A stretch of 64,000 nucleotides of DNA from Serratia silvae (GTDB taxonomy: Bacteria; Pseudomonadota; Gammaproteobacteria; Enterobacterales; Enterobacteriaceae). The notes beneath the pieces are model-generated. The model was not told the DNA's origin. It worked only from the letters and a program-made list of their open reading frames with translations, and did not search any database. Location of the stretch: assembly GCF_023282985.1 (NCBI RefSeq), contig NZ_JAGQDC010000001.1:372001-436000 (forward strand), written 5' to 3'. A program made the translations under genes and the position numbers. Positions 25,655 through 34,377 of the stretch are shown here, in pieces (position 1 is the first letter of the stretch; each line of letters opens with the position of its first letter).

Positions 25655-25681
25655 CTTAAATGAGAGTTACTGTCATTTAAG
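25655..25681. promoter_or_regulatory. Inverted repeat upstream of ToxR-like gene (candidate operator)
   Basis: CTTAAATGA (25655-25663), nine-base spacer, TCATTTAAG (25673-25681), with perfect 9-bp arms. The spacing of arm centres is close to two helical turns, which suits a dimeric DNA-binding protein. Confidence 0.5.
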
Positions 25682-26202
25682 AGCGATTAAGAATGGTCTT
25701 TTCTGAGTTAATACTATTTATTAATTTATTGAATTTCATGTTTTTTTTTGTTCTTTTTAAGATTAAAACTACTTCACTAAGAAAAATCCCACTAATGACC
25801 TAGTATTTATTCCATCAGCAAGGGAGGAGAGAAGTAAGGCTGCTTCATCTTGCTGAGATAAAGGATAGCTTCACCGGTAGAGGATTTTATATATCGGCAT
25901 GGCAGATAAATCCTAACCTTGGGTTTGTAGGTAATGGGTTGAATATCAATGAGTAAAATTTAATGGCTAGCTATAAATGTCGTAAAATAAAAATCTTTGA
26001 CATTTATGACTACTCAAAAGAGGTGAAGTAATGAGATATGAAAAATATCAGGGTAATTCGTGTTAGCTAGCGGTAAGCTCTGACTTAATTTAGTTGCTCA
26101 GCATTTATTGCTGTTATGAGGCATTTAGAGATCGCAATGTGATAATCCTGGCGCGGTTGCCATAGTGGAAATTGCTTCTATAATGTCTCACTTAAGGGAG
26201 GT

Positions 26203-26234
26203 TTGTTATTTTTGTTACAAAATCAAAATAACAA
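26203..26234. promoter_or_regulatory. Inverted repeat directly upstream of winged-helix gene
   Basis: TTGTTATTTT (26203-26212), 12-base spacer, AAAATAACAA (26225-26234), with perfect 10-bp arms ending 12 bp before the ATG at 26247. It could be an operator for self-control or an mRNA hairpin limiting ribosome access. Confidence 0.5.
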
Positions 26235-26246
26235 TCCGAGATACAT

Positions 26247-26627
26247 ATGGAAAATAGACTTTATGGATTCATAATTGATGATGACATTCAATTCGATATT
26301 GCCAACCGCAGGCTCCTTTATTATTCGGATGGGGCTTCTGAACGCACCTTGTTTTTCAAGGTTATCTCTCTAAACGAGATCCAGACCCGATTACTGATTT
26401 ATTTGCTGGCGAATAGCCGGGATGCCGTCATCTATAAAAATGACATAATGAAAAACGTTTGGGATGCGGTTAATTTATCTTCGTCCAGCCAGCGTTTATG
26501 GCATGCTATAAATGAGTTGCGTAAAAAATTGACGTCACTTGGTCTCCCGGAAGATTTTATAGCGAACGTTCATGGTATTGGCTATTCCGTCGATAACCAC
26601 AGAGTCTCTTCGCTATTTATTAAGTAA
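26247..26627 (+). CDS. Soluble winged-helix (OmpR-type) transcriptional regulator
   Basis: A 126-residue protein consisting almost entirely of a DNA-binding winged helix: strands at the start (IIDDDIQFDIANRRLLYY), the helix LNEIQTRLLIYLLANSRDAVI, the recognition region MKNVWDAVNLSSSSQRLWHAINELRKKL and the wing IANVHGIGYSV. Unlike the ToxR-like proteins in this window it has no transmembrane segment and no receiver domain. It lies 118 bp upstream of a fimbrial operon in the same direction and is its most likely local regulator. How it would sense a signal is not visible. Confidence 0.78.
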   Translation: MENRLYGFIIDDDIQFDIANRRLLYYSDGASERTLFFKVISLNEIQTRLLIYLLANSRDAVIYKNDIMKNVWDAVNLSSSSQRLWHAINELRKKLTSLGLPEDFIANVHGIGYSVDNHRVSSLFIK

Positions 26628-26662
26628 GTTGTTGTAAATATAAATGCTGAAATAATCTAGCT

Positions 26663-26714
26663 ATACCCATGCCTATGGGTATCCACCAGGCCATTTTAAT
26701 GGATATTAAAATGG
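26663..26714 (+). promoter_or_regulatory. Two tandem inverted repeats in the leader of fimbrial operon 3
   Basis: ATACCCAT-GCCT-ATGGGTAT (26663-26682) and CCATTTTAAT-GGAT-ATTAAAATGG (26691-26714) are perfect repeats with four-base loops, 8 bp apart. They lie 32 bp before the pilin ATG. They could be stacked mRNA hairpins or regulator sites. Confidence 0.5.
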
Positions 26715-26745
26715 TATTCATAATACAAGGTAAGTAGGAATATAT

Positions 26746-27285
26746 ATGAAAAAGTTAACAATCGTTGCATCCCTGATCGCTGTTTTCGGTACTGTTGGTC
26801 TGGCTCAGGCTGCCTCTACCGGTACCATCACTTTTAACGGTGAACTGACAGCCAACACCTGTGACGTGTCTATTGACGGCCAGCCTACTGACGCGACCGT
26901 GATCCTGCCAACCGTGAGCACTGGCACGCTAAATACTGCCAACCGTACGGCAGGTGACACCCGCTTTATGATGGCGCTGACCAACTGTGCTGATTCGACT
27001 CAGACCGCTTCCGCGTTCTTCCAGGCCGGTGCAACAGTGGATAGTAATGGCCGCTTGATCAACGGTGGTACTGCTAGCCAAGTTAGCCTGCAACTGCTTG
27101 ACGGTTCAAGCTCGACTCAGGAAGTGATCAAGATCGGTAGCCAGGATCAGGTAGCGAAAACCGTTTATAACGGTATCGTTGGCGGTAGCGCCTCTCTGCC
27201 GTACATCGTTCGTTATTACGCAGAAGGTGCAACCACTGCCGGTACCGTAATCAGCAACGTTGTTTATTCTATTCAGTACCAGTAA
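26746..27285 (+). CDS. Major fimbrial subunit of operon 3
   Basis: A 179-residue pilin with a signal peptide of 22 residues (ending LAQA). The mature protein begins ASTGTITFNGELTANTCDVS with the donor strand and first Cys; the second Cys is in MALTNCADST, and the chain ends SNVVYSIQYQ. GTAGGAA lies upstream of the ATG. It is the first gene of a compact four-gene chaperone-usher operon. A very strong GC-rich hairpin follows the stop, as expected for the most abundant product. I do not recognise the specific fimbrial type. Confidence 0.9.
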   Translation: MKKLTIVASLIAVFGTVGLAQAASTGTITFNGELTANTCDVSIDGQPTDATVILPTVSTGTLNTANRTAGDTRFMMALTNCADSTQTASAFFQAGATVDSNGRLINGGTASQVSLQLLDGSSSTQEVIKIGSQDQVAKTVYNGIVGGSASLPYIVRYYAEGATTAGTVISNVVYSIQYQ

Positions 27286-27292
27286 TGGACTG

Positions 27293-27315
27293 TGGGAGGG
27301 GGCGCGCCCCTCCCA
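27293..27315 (+). terminator. Strong hairpin after the major subunit of operon 3
   Basis: TGGGAGGGG (27293-27301), loop GCGCG, CCCCTCCCA (27307-27315) form a perfect 9-bp stem. No T-run follows directly, so it more likely stops 3' decay or pauses transcription than ends it fully. It separates pilin from chaperone. Confidence 0.6.
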
Positions 27316-27336
27316 ATCTGTCAGTTTTCGGAGTTT

Positions 27337-28041
27337 ATGATGAAGTTTCTTTCTATTAATGCGCTGCAAGTTGGCACTTTTGCCGCCGCAGCCTTGTTTA
27401 GCGTCAGTAGTCTGGCTAGCGTGGTGATTAGCGGTACGCGGGTAATTTACCCTTCTGATGCCAAAGAAGTCAGCGTCAAAATCACCAATGGCGGTGCCTC
27501 GCCGGTATTGCTGCAAAGCTGGATCGATAACGGTGACGCCGACGCCAAGCCGGCGGCGATCAAGGTGCCGTTTGTCCTGACACCACCGATGAACCGTGTG
27601 GAGCCAAGCAAAGGCCAGACGTTGCGCATCAGCTACGCCGGTGGTTCGCTGCCGATGGATAAAGAATCGGTGTTCTGGCTGAACGTGCTGGAAGTTCCGG
27701 CCAAATCCCAGGCGAAAACCGCCGAGAATCGCTTGCAGATGGCTTTCCGCTCGCGCATCAAGCTGTTCTATCGCCCAGCGGGTCTGGAAGGTAACGCCAA
27801 TGAAGCGGCTAAAGCGCTAACCTGGAACAGCCAGGGTAACCGGATTCAGGCCACCAACCCAACGCCTTATTATGTCTCGTTGGTCAATCTGTCGGTTAAT
27901 GGTAAAAAACTTGACCATGCGATGGTGGCCCCCCGTAGCTCTATGACATTGGACTTGGCGGGTAGTGCGGGTAGTAAGGTTACAGGAAGTTTCGTAAATG
28001 ATTACGGTGCGGTTAATATTTTTGATGCCGTAATAGAATAA
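27337..28041 (+). CDS. Periplasmic fimbrial chaperone of operon 3
   Basis: A chaperone of 234 residues started at the double ATG 27337/27340 with CGGAG just upstream; the open frame from 27292 runs through the hairpin and is not used. The signal peptide ends SSLAS. The mature start VVISGTRVIYPSDAKEVSV has the conserved Arg and SRIKLFYRP has the conserved Lys. NPTPYYVSL begins the second domain. It serves the usher 74 bp downstream. Order pilin-chaperone-usher-adhesin differs from operon 1, where the usher comes first. Confidence 0.93.
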   Translation: MMKFLSINALQVGTFAAAALFSVSSLASVVISGTRVIYPSDAKEVSVKITNGGASPVLLQSWIDNGDADAKPAAIKVPFVLTPPMNRVEPSKGQTLRISYAGGSLPMDKESVFWLNVLEVPAKSQAKTAENRLQMAFRSRIKLFYRPAGLEGNANEAAKALTWNSQGNRIQATNPTPYYVSLVNLSVNGKKLDHAMVAPRSSMTLDLAGSAGSKVTGSFVNDYGAVNIFDAVIE

Positions 28042-28115
28042 CGCCCCGCTATATAAAACACTCTCGCATTAATCAGTTGATTGCTATTCAGGAATCAGTT
28101 CTTGAAGGGATATCT

Positions 28116-30770
28116 ATGTCTAAATCTTTACAATATCGCCTGCGTAGCCAGCTATCTCCACTGGCCATAGCGATTATATCGACTTTTTTTGTAGCCAACG
28201 TTAATGCTGAGATCGCGGTTTCTACACCACAATATATTGCCAAAAATCTTGAGTTCGATGCCTCTTTCCTGAATGTGGATGATGAGAATTCGGTTGACCT
28301 TAGCCGCTTTGCCAATGGTTCTTCGGGCTTGCCTGGGATCTATAAAACGGCTTTATATATTAATAATCAACCGGTCAGCAATACCGATATTGAATTTAAG
28401 GCGCGGGCAGATAACAGCGTTTATCCCTGCCTGACCCGCGAACTGATTAAAAACATTGCGTTTGATTACGCCAAGCTGCCGGCGGATTTTTTAACCTCGC
28501 TGGACAAAGGGGATGTCTGTTTCGATCTCCAGCAGCGGCTGCCCGAAGCTCAGGTGAATTACGACAGTAACGAGCAACGTCTGGATATTATGGTTCCGCA
28601 GATTTACATGCTCAATACCGCTCGAGGCACCGTGAGCCCGGAGCTGTGGGACAGCGGCGTACCGGCGTTGTTGCTGGGCTATAACGTCAATGGCTACACC
28701 AGCGAATCTCATGGCAGCAGCTATAACTCGCTGTTTGCCGGAGTGAACGCCGGGGCTAACGTCGGAGCCTGGTATTTGCGCCACAATGGTTCCTATAGCC
28801 GGATGGATAACGGCGAGAGCCAGTACAGCAACCTTAATACCTATTTGCAGCGTGACATCCCGGCGCTGAAAGCGCGTGTCCTGATGGGGCAGTCGAGTAC
28901 CTCCGGTCAACTGTTCGATACCGTGCCGTTTACCGGTATGCAACTGGCCAGCGACGAGCGCATGTTACCGGAATCTCTGCGCGGTTACGCGCCGGATATT
29001 CGTGGTATTGCCCGCACCAACGCCCGTATCACCGTGCGTCAGGGCGGTCAGATACTGTACGAAACGACGGTCACACCGGGTGAGTTTCTGATCAACGATC
29101 TGTACCCGACCGGCTACGGCGGCAATCTGGACGTTACGGTACGTGAATCCGACGGCACCGAGCAGACCTTCAGCGTGCCTTATGCCTCGGTGGCCCAACT
29201 GTTACGGCCAGGGTCATCGCGTTATGCGATCACGGCGGGTGAGGTGCGCAGCGACAACTTGCGTGACAAACCGGCGCTGTACCAAGCGACCTATCAGCTT
29301 GGCCTGACCAACACCGTCACTGGCTATGGTGGCCTGCAGGCCAGCCAGGATTATTACGCACTGCAACTGGGAGCCGCCGTGGGTACACCGATCGGTGCCC
29401 TGGCATTTGATGCCACCCAGGCTCGTGCCCATTTGGATGACAGCACCGATGTTGATGGTCGACGTCGTTCGGGTAGCAGCCTCAGCGGGCAAAGTTATCA
29501 GGTGAGCTACAGCAAAATGATCAGCGAAACCAACAGTAACTTGTCGTTGGCGGCATACCGCTTCTCCACCGATGGTTACATGGATTTTATGACCGCGATG
29601 CAAACCCGTGATGCGGTGGCGCAAGGTTATTCGCCGGACTCGATTTCGCGTGCCAAAAACCGCCTGACGGTCACTGCTGGGCAAGGCCTGCCAGAAAACT
29701 GGGGCCAGCTGTATATCAGCGGTTCCTTGCAGAACTACTGGAACAAAGACGGTAGCGAGAAGCAGTACCAGATGGGCTACAACAATCGTTACAAGGATTT
29801 GACTTACGGCCTGAGTGTGAACCGCAGTTTTTCCAGCCTGGGCACGTCGCAAACCAACTATTTGTTGAGTTTCAGCCTGCCGCTGGGAAGCAACGAACAG
29901 ACACATACACCACAGCTACGTATGGATCTGTCCCATGACAGCAGTGGCCGTTATGGTCAGCAGGCGACGGTATCCGGCAGTACCGGGGCGGAGAATCAGT
30001 TCAGCTATGGCGTGACGGCGATGAATGCCAATCAGGGCCAAGGCAGTAACGGATCGCTGAATGGTAGCTACCGTACCCCGGCTACGGCGTTGAGCGGCAC
30101 TTACAGCACCGGTAAAGGTTATCAGAGTGCTTCTGCCGGGATGAACGGCACGGTGATCGCCCACTCTGGCGGGGTGACCTTTACGCCGTACACGTCGGAT
30201 ACCGTTGCGCTGGTGGAAGCCAAGGGGGCAGAGGGGGCGAAAGTTTCCTCGTATCCCGGCGTGAGCATCGATTCACGGGGTTACGCGATAGTGCCTTACC
30301 TGAATCCGTACCAGATGAATGAGGTCAGTATCGACCCGAAAGGGACTGCGGCCGGCGTGGAGTTGGACAACACCAGCCAGAAGGTCGCGCCGTATTCCGG
30401 AGCGGTAGTGAAGATGAAATATATCACCAAGCAGGGGACGGCAATCCTGATTAACTCCACCTATCAAGGTGAGCCAGTGCCGTTCGGCGCCGATGTCTTT
30501 GATGGCAAAGGCAACAGCGTGGGCACGGTGGGCCAAGGCGGGCAGCTCTATGCCAGAGTGGCGCAAGATAAGGGCCAGCTGCGCGTGAAGTGGGGCGACA
30601 ACAGCGCCATGCAGTGCATCGTCAGCTATGTGCTGATGCCGATGGCTAAAGGAAGCAAGCAAGAGCAGATACAGCAATTCAACTCTCCTTGTGCAGCGAC
30701 GGCATCAGCGAATACCCAGAAAACGAAACTGGCGAATAATGGCGCGATTTCGCCTGTTAACCAAGGTTAA
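28116..30770 (+). CDS. Outer-membrane fimbrial usher of operon 3
   Basis: An 884-residue usher from the ATG at 28116 (AAGGGA six bases upstream); an in-frame start at 28077 lacks a site. After the signal peptide the N-terminal domain reads LEFDASFLNVDDENSVDLSRF. The plug region is NARITVRQGGQILYETTVTPG, and the C-terminal domains contain PFGADVFDGKGN and the Cys tail MQCIVSYVL. A long low-complexity tail (QKTKLANNGAISPVNQG) extends past the usual end. It resembles FimD-type ushers in motif order. It exports the subunits encoded on both sides. Confidence 0.94.
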   Translation: MSKSLQYRLRSQLSPLAIAIISTFFVANVNAEIAVSTPQYIAKNLEFDASFLNVDDENSVDLSRFANGSSGLPGIYKTALYINNQPVSNTDIEFKARADNSVYPCLTRELIKNIAFDYAKLPADFLTSLDKGDVCFDLQQRLPEAQVNYDSNEQRLDIMVPQIYMLNTARGTVSPELWDSGVPALLLGYNVNGYTSESHGSSYNSLFAGVNAGANVGAWYLRHNGSYSRMDNGESQYSNLNTYLQRDIPALKARVLMGQSSTSGQLFDTVPFTGMQLASDERMLPESLRGYAPDIRGIARTNARITVRQGGQILYETTVTPGEFLINDLYPTGYGGNLDVTVRESDGTEQTFSVPYASVAQLLRPGSSRYAITAGEVRSDNLRDKPALYQATYQLGLTNTVTGYGGLQASQDYYALQLGAAVGTPIGALAFDATQARAHLDDSTDVDGRRRSGSSLSGQSYQVSYSKMISETNSNLSLAAYRFSTDGYMDFMTAMQTRDAVAQGYSPDSISRAKNRLTVTAGQGLPENWGQLYISGSLQNYWNKDGSEKQYQMGYNNRYKDLTYGLSVNRSFSSLGTSQTNYLLSFSLPLGSNEQTHTPQLRMDLSHDSSGRYGQQATVSGSTGAENQFSYGVTAMNANQGQGSNGSLNGSYRTPATALSGTYSTGKGYQSASAGMNGTVIAHSGGVTFTPYTSDTVALVEAKGAEGAKVSSYPGVSIDSRGYAIVPYLNPYQMNEVSIDPKGTAAGVELDNTSQKVAPYSGAVVKMKYITKQGTAILINSTYQGEPVPFGADVFDGKGNSVGTVGQGGQLYARVAQDKGQLRVKWGDNSAMQCIVSYVLMPMAKGSKQEQIQQFNSPCAATASANTQKTKLANNGAISPVNQG

Positions 30771-30833
30771 CGGCCAGGCATGACAACTATTTTCCTTTCT
30801 GGCATTGGCTGCCAGAAAGAGGGTTAATGATAA

Positions 30834-32030
30834 ATGAAGTTATCGATAAATAAAGTGTCGGGCCTGCTCGGCGGCATGTTGTTAAGTGTTATTAGCACCC
30901 ATAGTTGGGCCGTAGCCAATTGTTCGTTTGATGCTGGTGCAACCCAAACGGAAACGGTGCCGTTGAGCCCGCCGGTGATTTCTGCCGGGGCCGATATTCC
31001 CGTAGGGACGATACTTTATCAAGGCAGTTGGTCGATGAAAAACACCAAGATGGGGTGTCAATGGGCGCAGGCCGACGTAGGTAAGTCATTTTGGTACAGC
31101 AGCTCAACGCTGATTAGCAATGCTCCGCTGCCTCTGAGTGGCTTAATGACTGGCCCGTTTGCGGGGGCCGTCTATCAAACGAATATTCCAGGGATTGGCG
31201 TGGTGATGTCACGAACCCCTGATGGCAATCCGATAATACCAACCAGGCCCGCAGTGACCACCGATGCAGAGAACCCTATCAGGCAGGTTAGCAATGAATT
31301 AGGGGGAGCCTTGGATTTTGCTGGTTCAACACGTTATGTCTCGCTTATTAAAACGGGGCCGATCACGCCCGGCAGTTTTACATTGAGCGGGGCAAATCTC
31401 CCGAGTATCAGGACTATGATTGAACAACCGGTAAATAGCCATCCTGGCTCCGTCGCTGTCACCGGGCTGCCGTTTACTTTTTATAATATCAATTTCCAGG
31501 GAACCCTGACGATCGCTACACAAACCTGCGCGACGCCGGATGTGTCGGTGACACTGGGTTCTTTTGAAATAAAAGATTACTTCACCCAAATTGGTGCGAC
31601 CACCCCCTGGGTGGATGCGTCTATCAATTTGACCAACTGCCCGACATTTTACGGTTTTTATAATAGTACCAATACCACGAAGCTGATGGATTACAGCACG
31701 GGACAGTCGACGGTCTCCACGGCACTGAATAACAGTATTGGCGTGAGACTGGCCCCGACAACCTCGGTACTTGATGCTGCCAATGGGGTGATGGCAATCG
31801 ACTCGACGGTATCTGGTGCGGCTTCAGGCGTAGGTATTCAGATCGGTTGGGGTGAAAGTAGCCAAGCGCCGAAGCTGTTTAACCTGGCCTCAGAACAAAC
31901 GGTGGCGTTGCCAAAAGACGGTAGCCCAACCATTCGTATTCCTCTGGCTGCCCGCTATATTCAAACGGCTGCGAACCCTACGCCGGGCGAAGCGAATGGC
32001 AAAGTGGTGTTTACCATAAACTACTATTGA
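30834..32030 (+). CDS. Large two-domain fimbrial adhesin of operon 3
   Basis: A 398-residue protein, longer than FimH. A signal peptide of about 26 residues (ending HSWA) precedes an N-terminal domain of about 210 residues with Cys in VANCSFDAG and MGCQWAQ, which is the likely receptor-binding part. The C-terminal pilin domain starts around TCATPDVSVTLGSFEIKDYF, has its second Cys in LTNCPTFYG and ends VVFTINYY. This is the last structural gene of the operon and its tip adhesin by position and size. I do not recognise the receptor-binding domain. Confidence 0.85.
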   Translation: MKLSINKVSGLLGGMLLSVISTHSWAVANCSFDAGATQTETVPLSPPVISAGADIPVGTILYQGSWSMKNTKMGCQWAQADVGKSFWYSSSTLISNAPLPLSGLMTGPFAGAVYQTNIPGIGVVMSRTPDGNPIIPTRPAVTTDAENPIRQVSNELGGALDFAGSTRYVSLIKTGPITPGSFTLSGANLPSIRTMIEQPVNSHPGSVAVTGLPFTFYNINFQGTLTIATQTCATPDVSVTLGSFEIKDYFTQIGATTPWVDASINLTNCPTFYGFYNSTNTTKLMDYSTGQSTVSTALNNSIGVRLAPTTSVLDAANGVMAIDSTVSGAASGVGIQIGWGESSQAPKLFNLASEQTVALPKDGSPTIRIPLAARYIQTAANPTPGEANGKVVFTINYY

Positions 32031-32154
32031 GTTACGGCCTGCGGATAGCGTAATTCATGACGATAAAAACGTTCAACTCGGCCATCTTTTAGCCTCGGCT
32101 TGCTGTGACATTGATGAGATGGAGATTCATTTTGCATTAAGGAGCGCCATTGAT

Positions 32155-32727
32155 ATGTCTGGAAACATTAATATAATTACCGATAATTATTATTTTTTTG
32201 TCGGACTGAAGGCATATTTACATGCCGAGGGTAGAGTGATTAACCTAATGTCAATTAATGAACTGAAAAACACCAGTTTCAGTAGCTTTGGCAAAAAAGA
32301 CGTGCTGGTTTTTCATATATTGAATTCAATGAGTGCAATGTCGTTCTTGATTACGGTTGCCAAATTTCCGGGGAAAGTAATTTTTTTGCCACGCGAAATG
32401 AAAATAAAATTCAATCTGGATTTTGAGCGGCATAGTGCCTCGGAAGAGGATGCCGATGCGGTGTTTAAAGCGTTGGTCAAGATTTTAGGCGGGGAACCTT
32501 CTGTTGCTACTTTTCCCCAGGATAGCTTAACCGGCAGAGAGAAGGCCGTATTGCTGTATATGATTGATGGCATGAATATGCAGGCTATCGGCCACAGCTT
32601 ACGTATATCAACCAAAACTGTGTATACCCACCGGCGTAATGCTTTGCATAAACTTGGGGTGCGTAACCTGTTTCAGGCGTGTCCAATAAACACCAGTGTG
32701 CTCAATTCAGCTATTTTTGCCAGTTGA
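32155..32727 (+). CDS. LuxR-type regulator downstream of operon 3
   Basis: A 190-residue protein from the ATG at 32155, which has AAGGAG nine bases upstream; the ATG at 32119 is less favourable. The N-terminal ~120 residues are receiver-like in length (INIITDNYYFFVGLKAYLHAEG) but without a convincing phospho-Asp. The C-terminal domain is LuxR type: LTGREKAVLLYMIDGMNMQAI, LRISTKTVYTHRRNALHKLGV. It is the fourth such gene in the window, each placed beside a fimbrial operon, and probably controls fimbrial or motility genes. A strong terminator follows. Confidence 0.8.
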   Translation: MSGNINIITDNYYFFVGLKAYLHAEGRVINLMSINELKNTSFSSFGKKDVLVFHILNSMSAMSFLITVAKFPGKVIFLPREMKIKFNLDFERHSASEEDADAVFKALVKILGGEPSVATFPQDSLTGREKAVLLYMIDGMNMQAIGHSLRISTKTVYTHRRNALHKLGVRNLFQACPINTSVLNSAIFAS

Positions 32728-32764
32728 AAACACGGCCAGCGACGAATGGACACTGGCCGTGTTT
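32728..32764. terminator. Bidirectional terminator
   Basis: AAACACGGCCAG (32728-32739) pairs with CTGGCCGTGTTT (32753-32764), a 12-bp perfect stem with T/A ends on both sides. It lies between convergent genes. Confidence 0.8.
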
Positions 32765-32772
32765 AACCTACT

Positions 32773-34227
32773 TTATTTCGTTGGTGCCGGGCCGATGTTG
32801 TCATCGATACGTTTGAGCAAATAAGGGAAGAACGGGTTCGAGGATAGACGCATCAGCGAATCCAACCCGACCACTAGCACTGCCCGCTCACCACGTGCGG
32901 CAAAGGTACCCAGGCTGATGCCGTATTGATTGCGTGGTTCAGGGTAACGTCCGTACAGGGAATCACTCAGCGGGAATGGCAACGCTACGTGCGACAGCGA
33001 GAAGATATCCGGCAAATAGGTGATACCAAGCAGATCCGTGGTCTCTGCCGTTTGCCCTGCGACGATAGTGCGCGCCTCGGTATCGGTAGTTTCCGGCGTC
33101 ACGTTGGTGACAACGGTAGCCGTATAGTTACGCGGAGGTGGTGGCAATAGCCTTGGCAGTGCGGTATAGGACGAACTTCTGAGTAACGGCCCAAATGCTA
33201 CCGCCTGGTTTAAATCAAATAAAACCACCTCACTGCCGTTGGCGGGCAGATGGTTATACAGGGCGGTGATCACCGCACGGGTACTGACGGTAGAGTCCAT
33301 CACCGATTGGAACGTCAGGATCGGTGGCAATTCGCCCATTTTGCCGTTGCGCGAGTCAGCGGCAATCTGCTTTTGCAATGCCTGAGTTAGCAGGAAGGAT
33401 TGACGCGCGGCGTTCACCGGGAACGAATTATATTTGAACGGGTTAAATTCCGGTACAATCCCCAACCAGGCCGCCTTGGCAAACGCCGGGAAGATGGCTG
33501 GCCAACCGGCAATACCGGCAAAACGGGCAAAGCTGGTGACGCCGATCATCGGTGAAATCAGCACCACGCGCTGGGGTCTGGTCAGTCGAGGGTCATCCAA
33601 CGCATCCAGCGTGTATTTCATCGCCAATGCGCCGCCGTTGGAGAAGCCAACGATATGCAGCGGTACGTCGTCACCCGCCAGGCGTTTGGCTTCACGGATC
33701 GCCAGCCGTGTCGCGGCTAACCAATCTTGCCAATCCACTTCGGTCAGCGCTCCCGGTACGGTGCCGTGCGCCGGTAAACGAATGCCGACCGCTACATAGC
33801 CATATTCACGATAATTATCCGCAATATGTCGCAGGCTATAAGGGGTATCGGTCAAACCATGCAACAGCACCACGGCGCCTTTCGGTCTGCCGTCCGGCAT
33901 CATGATGTAGGAGCGGTTCCAGTCGGTGGGAAACTTTTCGGGGTAGATCGGGCTGTCGACATAGTAGCGGTTCAACGAGGTCTGCTGGCTGCTGTCCAGT
34001 TTGTCGGTCACATTCTGGCGGACCTCTTTGAAAATAGCGTCCTCGGCGGTCAGATAGTCCGCCCAACTGGCCTTATCGATCTCATCGGAGTGCATTTCAT
34101 CGGGGACAAAGGTATGCCAAAGCTGTAGCGACGGCCCACGCTGGGTATCATAAATCCTTGCCCCCAGCGCACCGATAATTAATACCACCAGCAGCAGGGC
34201 AATGCGTTTAATCCATTTGATAAACAT
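32773..34227 (-). CDS. Membrane-anchored alpha/beta hydrolase
   Basis: A 484-residue protein with an N-terminal transmembrane anchor (about residues 8-24). The hydrolase domain shows VVLLHGLTDTPYSLR (oxyanion-hole loop) and the nucleophile elbow IVGFSNGGALAM with Ser in GxSxG. An Asp/His pair is expected near the C-terminus (SLSHVALPFP may hold the His). It is longer than simple lysophospholipases because of an N-terminal extension and a C-terminal insert. GGAG lies nine bases before the ATG. The substrate cannot be read from sequence; a lipid or ester in the periplasm is plausible. It is a single-gene unit. Confidence 0.75.
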   Translation of the reverse strand: MFIKWIKRIALLLVVLIIGALGARIYDTQRGPSLQLWHTFVPDEMHSDEIDKASWADYLTAEDAIFKEVRQNVTDKLDSSQQTSLNRYYVDSPIYPEKFPTDWNRSYIMMPDGRPKGAVVLLHGLTDTPYSLRHIADNYREYGYVAVGIRLPAHGTVPGALTEVDWQDWLAATRLAIREAKRLAGDDVPLHIVGFSNGGALAMKYTLDALDDPRLTRPQRVVLISPMIGVTSFARFAGIAGWPAIFPAFAKAAWLGIVPEFNPFKYNSFPVNAARQSFLLTQALQKQIAADSRNGKMGELPPILTFQSVMDSTVSTRAVITALYNHLPANGSEVVLFDLNQAVAFGPLLRSSSYTALPRLLPPPPRNYTATVVTNVTPETTDTEARTIVAGQTAETTDLLGITYLPDIFSLSHVALPFPLSDSLYGRYPEPRNQYGISLGTFAARGERAVLVVGLDSLMRLSSNPFFPYLLKRIDDNIGPAPTK

Positions 34228-34377
34228 CAGGTTTAACTCCGTTTTTTTATTGTAATGGCCGAGCCGGAAAACTCGCTATAATTCCCGCAAGGGGAGTTCG
34301 TCCCTGAAGTCTGTATCCCATCAGTAAGGGGGTCATGTTGCGGCCTGACACCTAAACCGTGAAGCTACCTATTCCCT

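Larger units (their letters stand above)
25541..26246. promoter_or_regulatory. Long AT-rich regulatory region between two regulator genes
   Basis: About 700 bp without a supported gene. It holds two inverted repeats listed separately (25655-25681 and 26203-26234). A possible 11-codon peptide frame occurs at 26031-26066, with the unusually good ribosome site AAGAGGTGA. The divergent promoters of the ToxR-like gene (left) and the winged-helix gene (right) must lie here. Size, AT content and repeats suggest several bound proteins. Confidence 0.4.
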
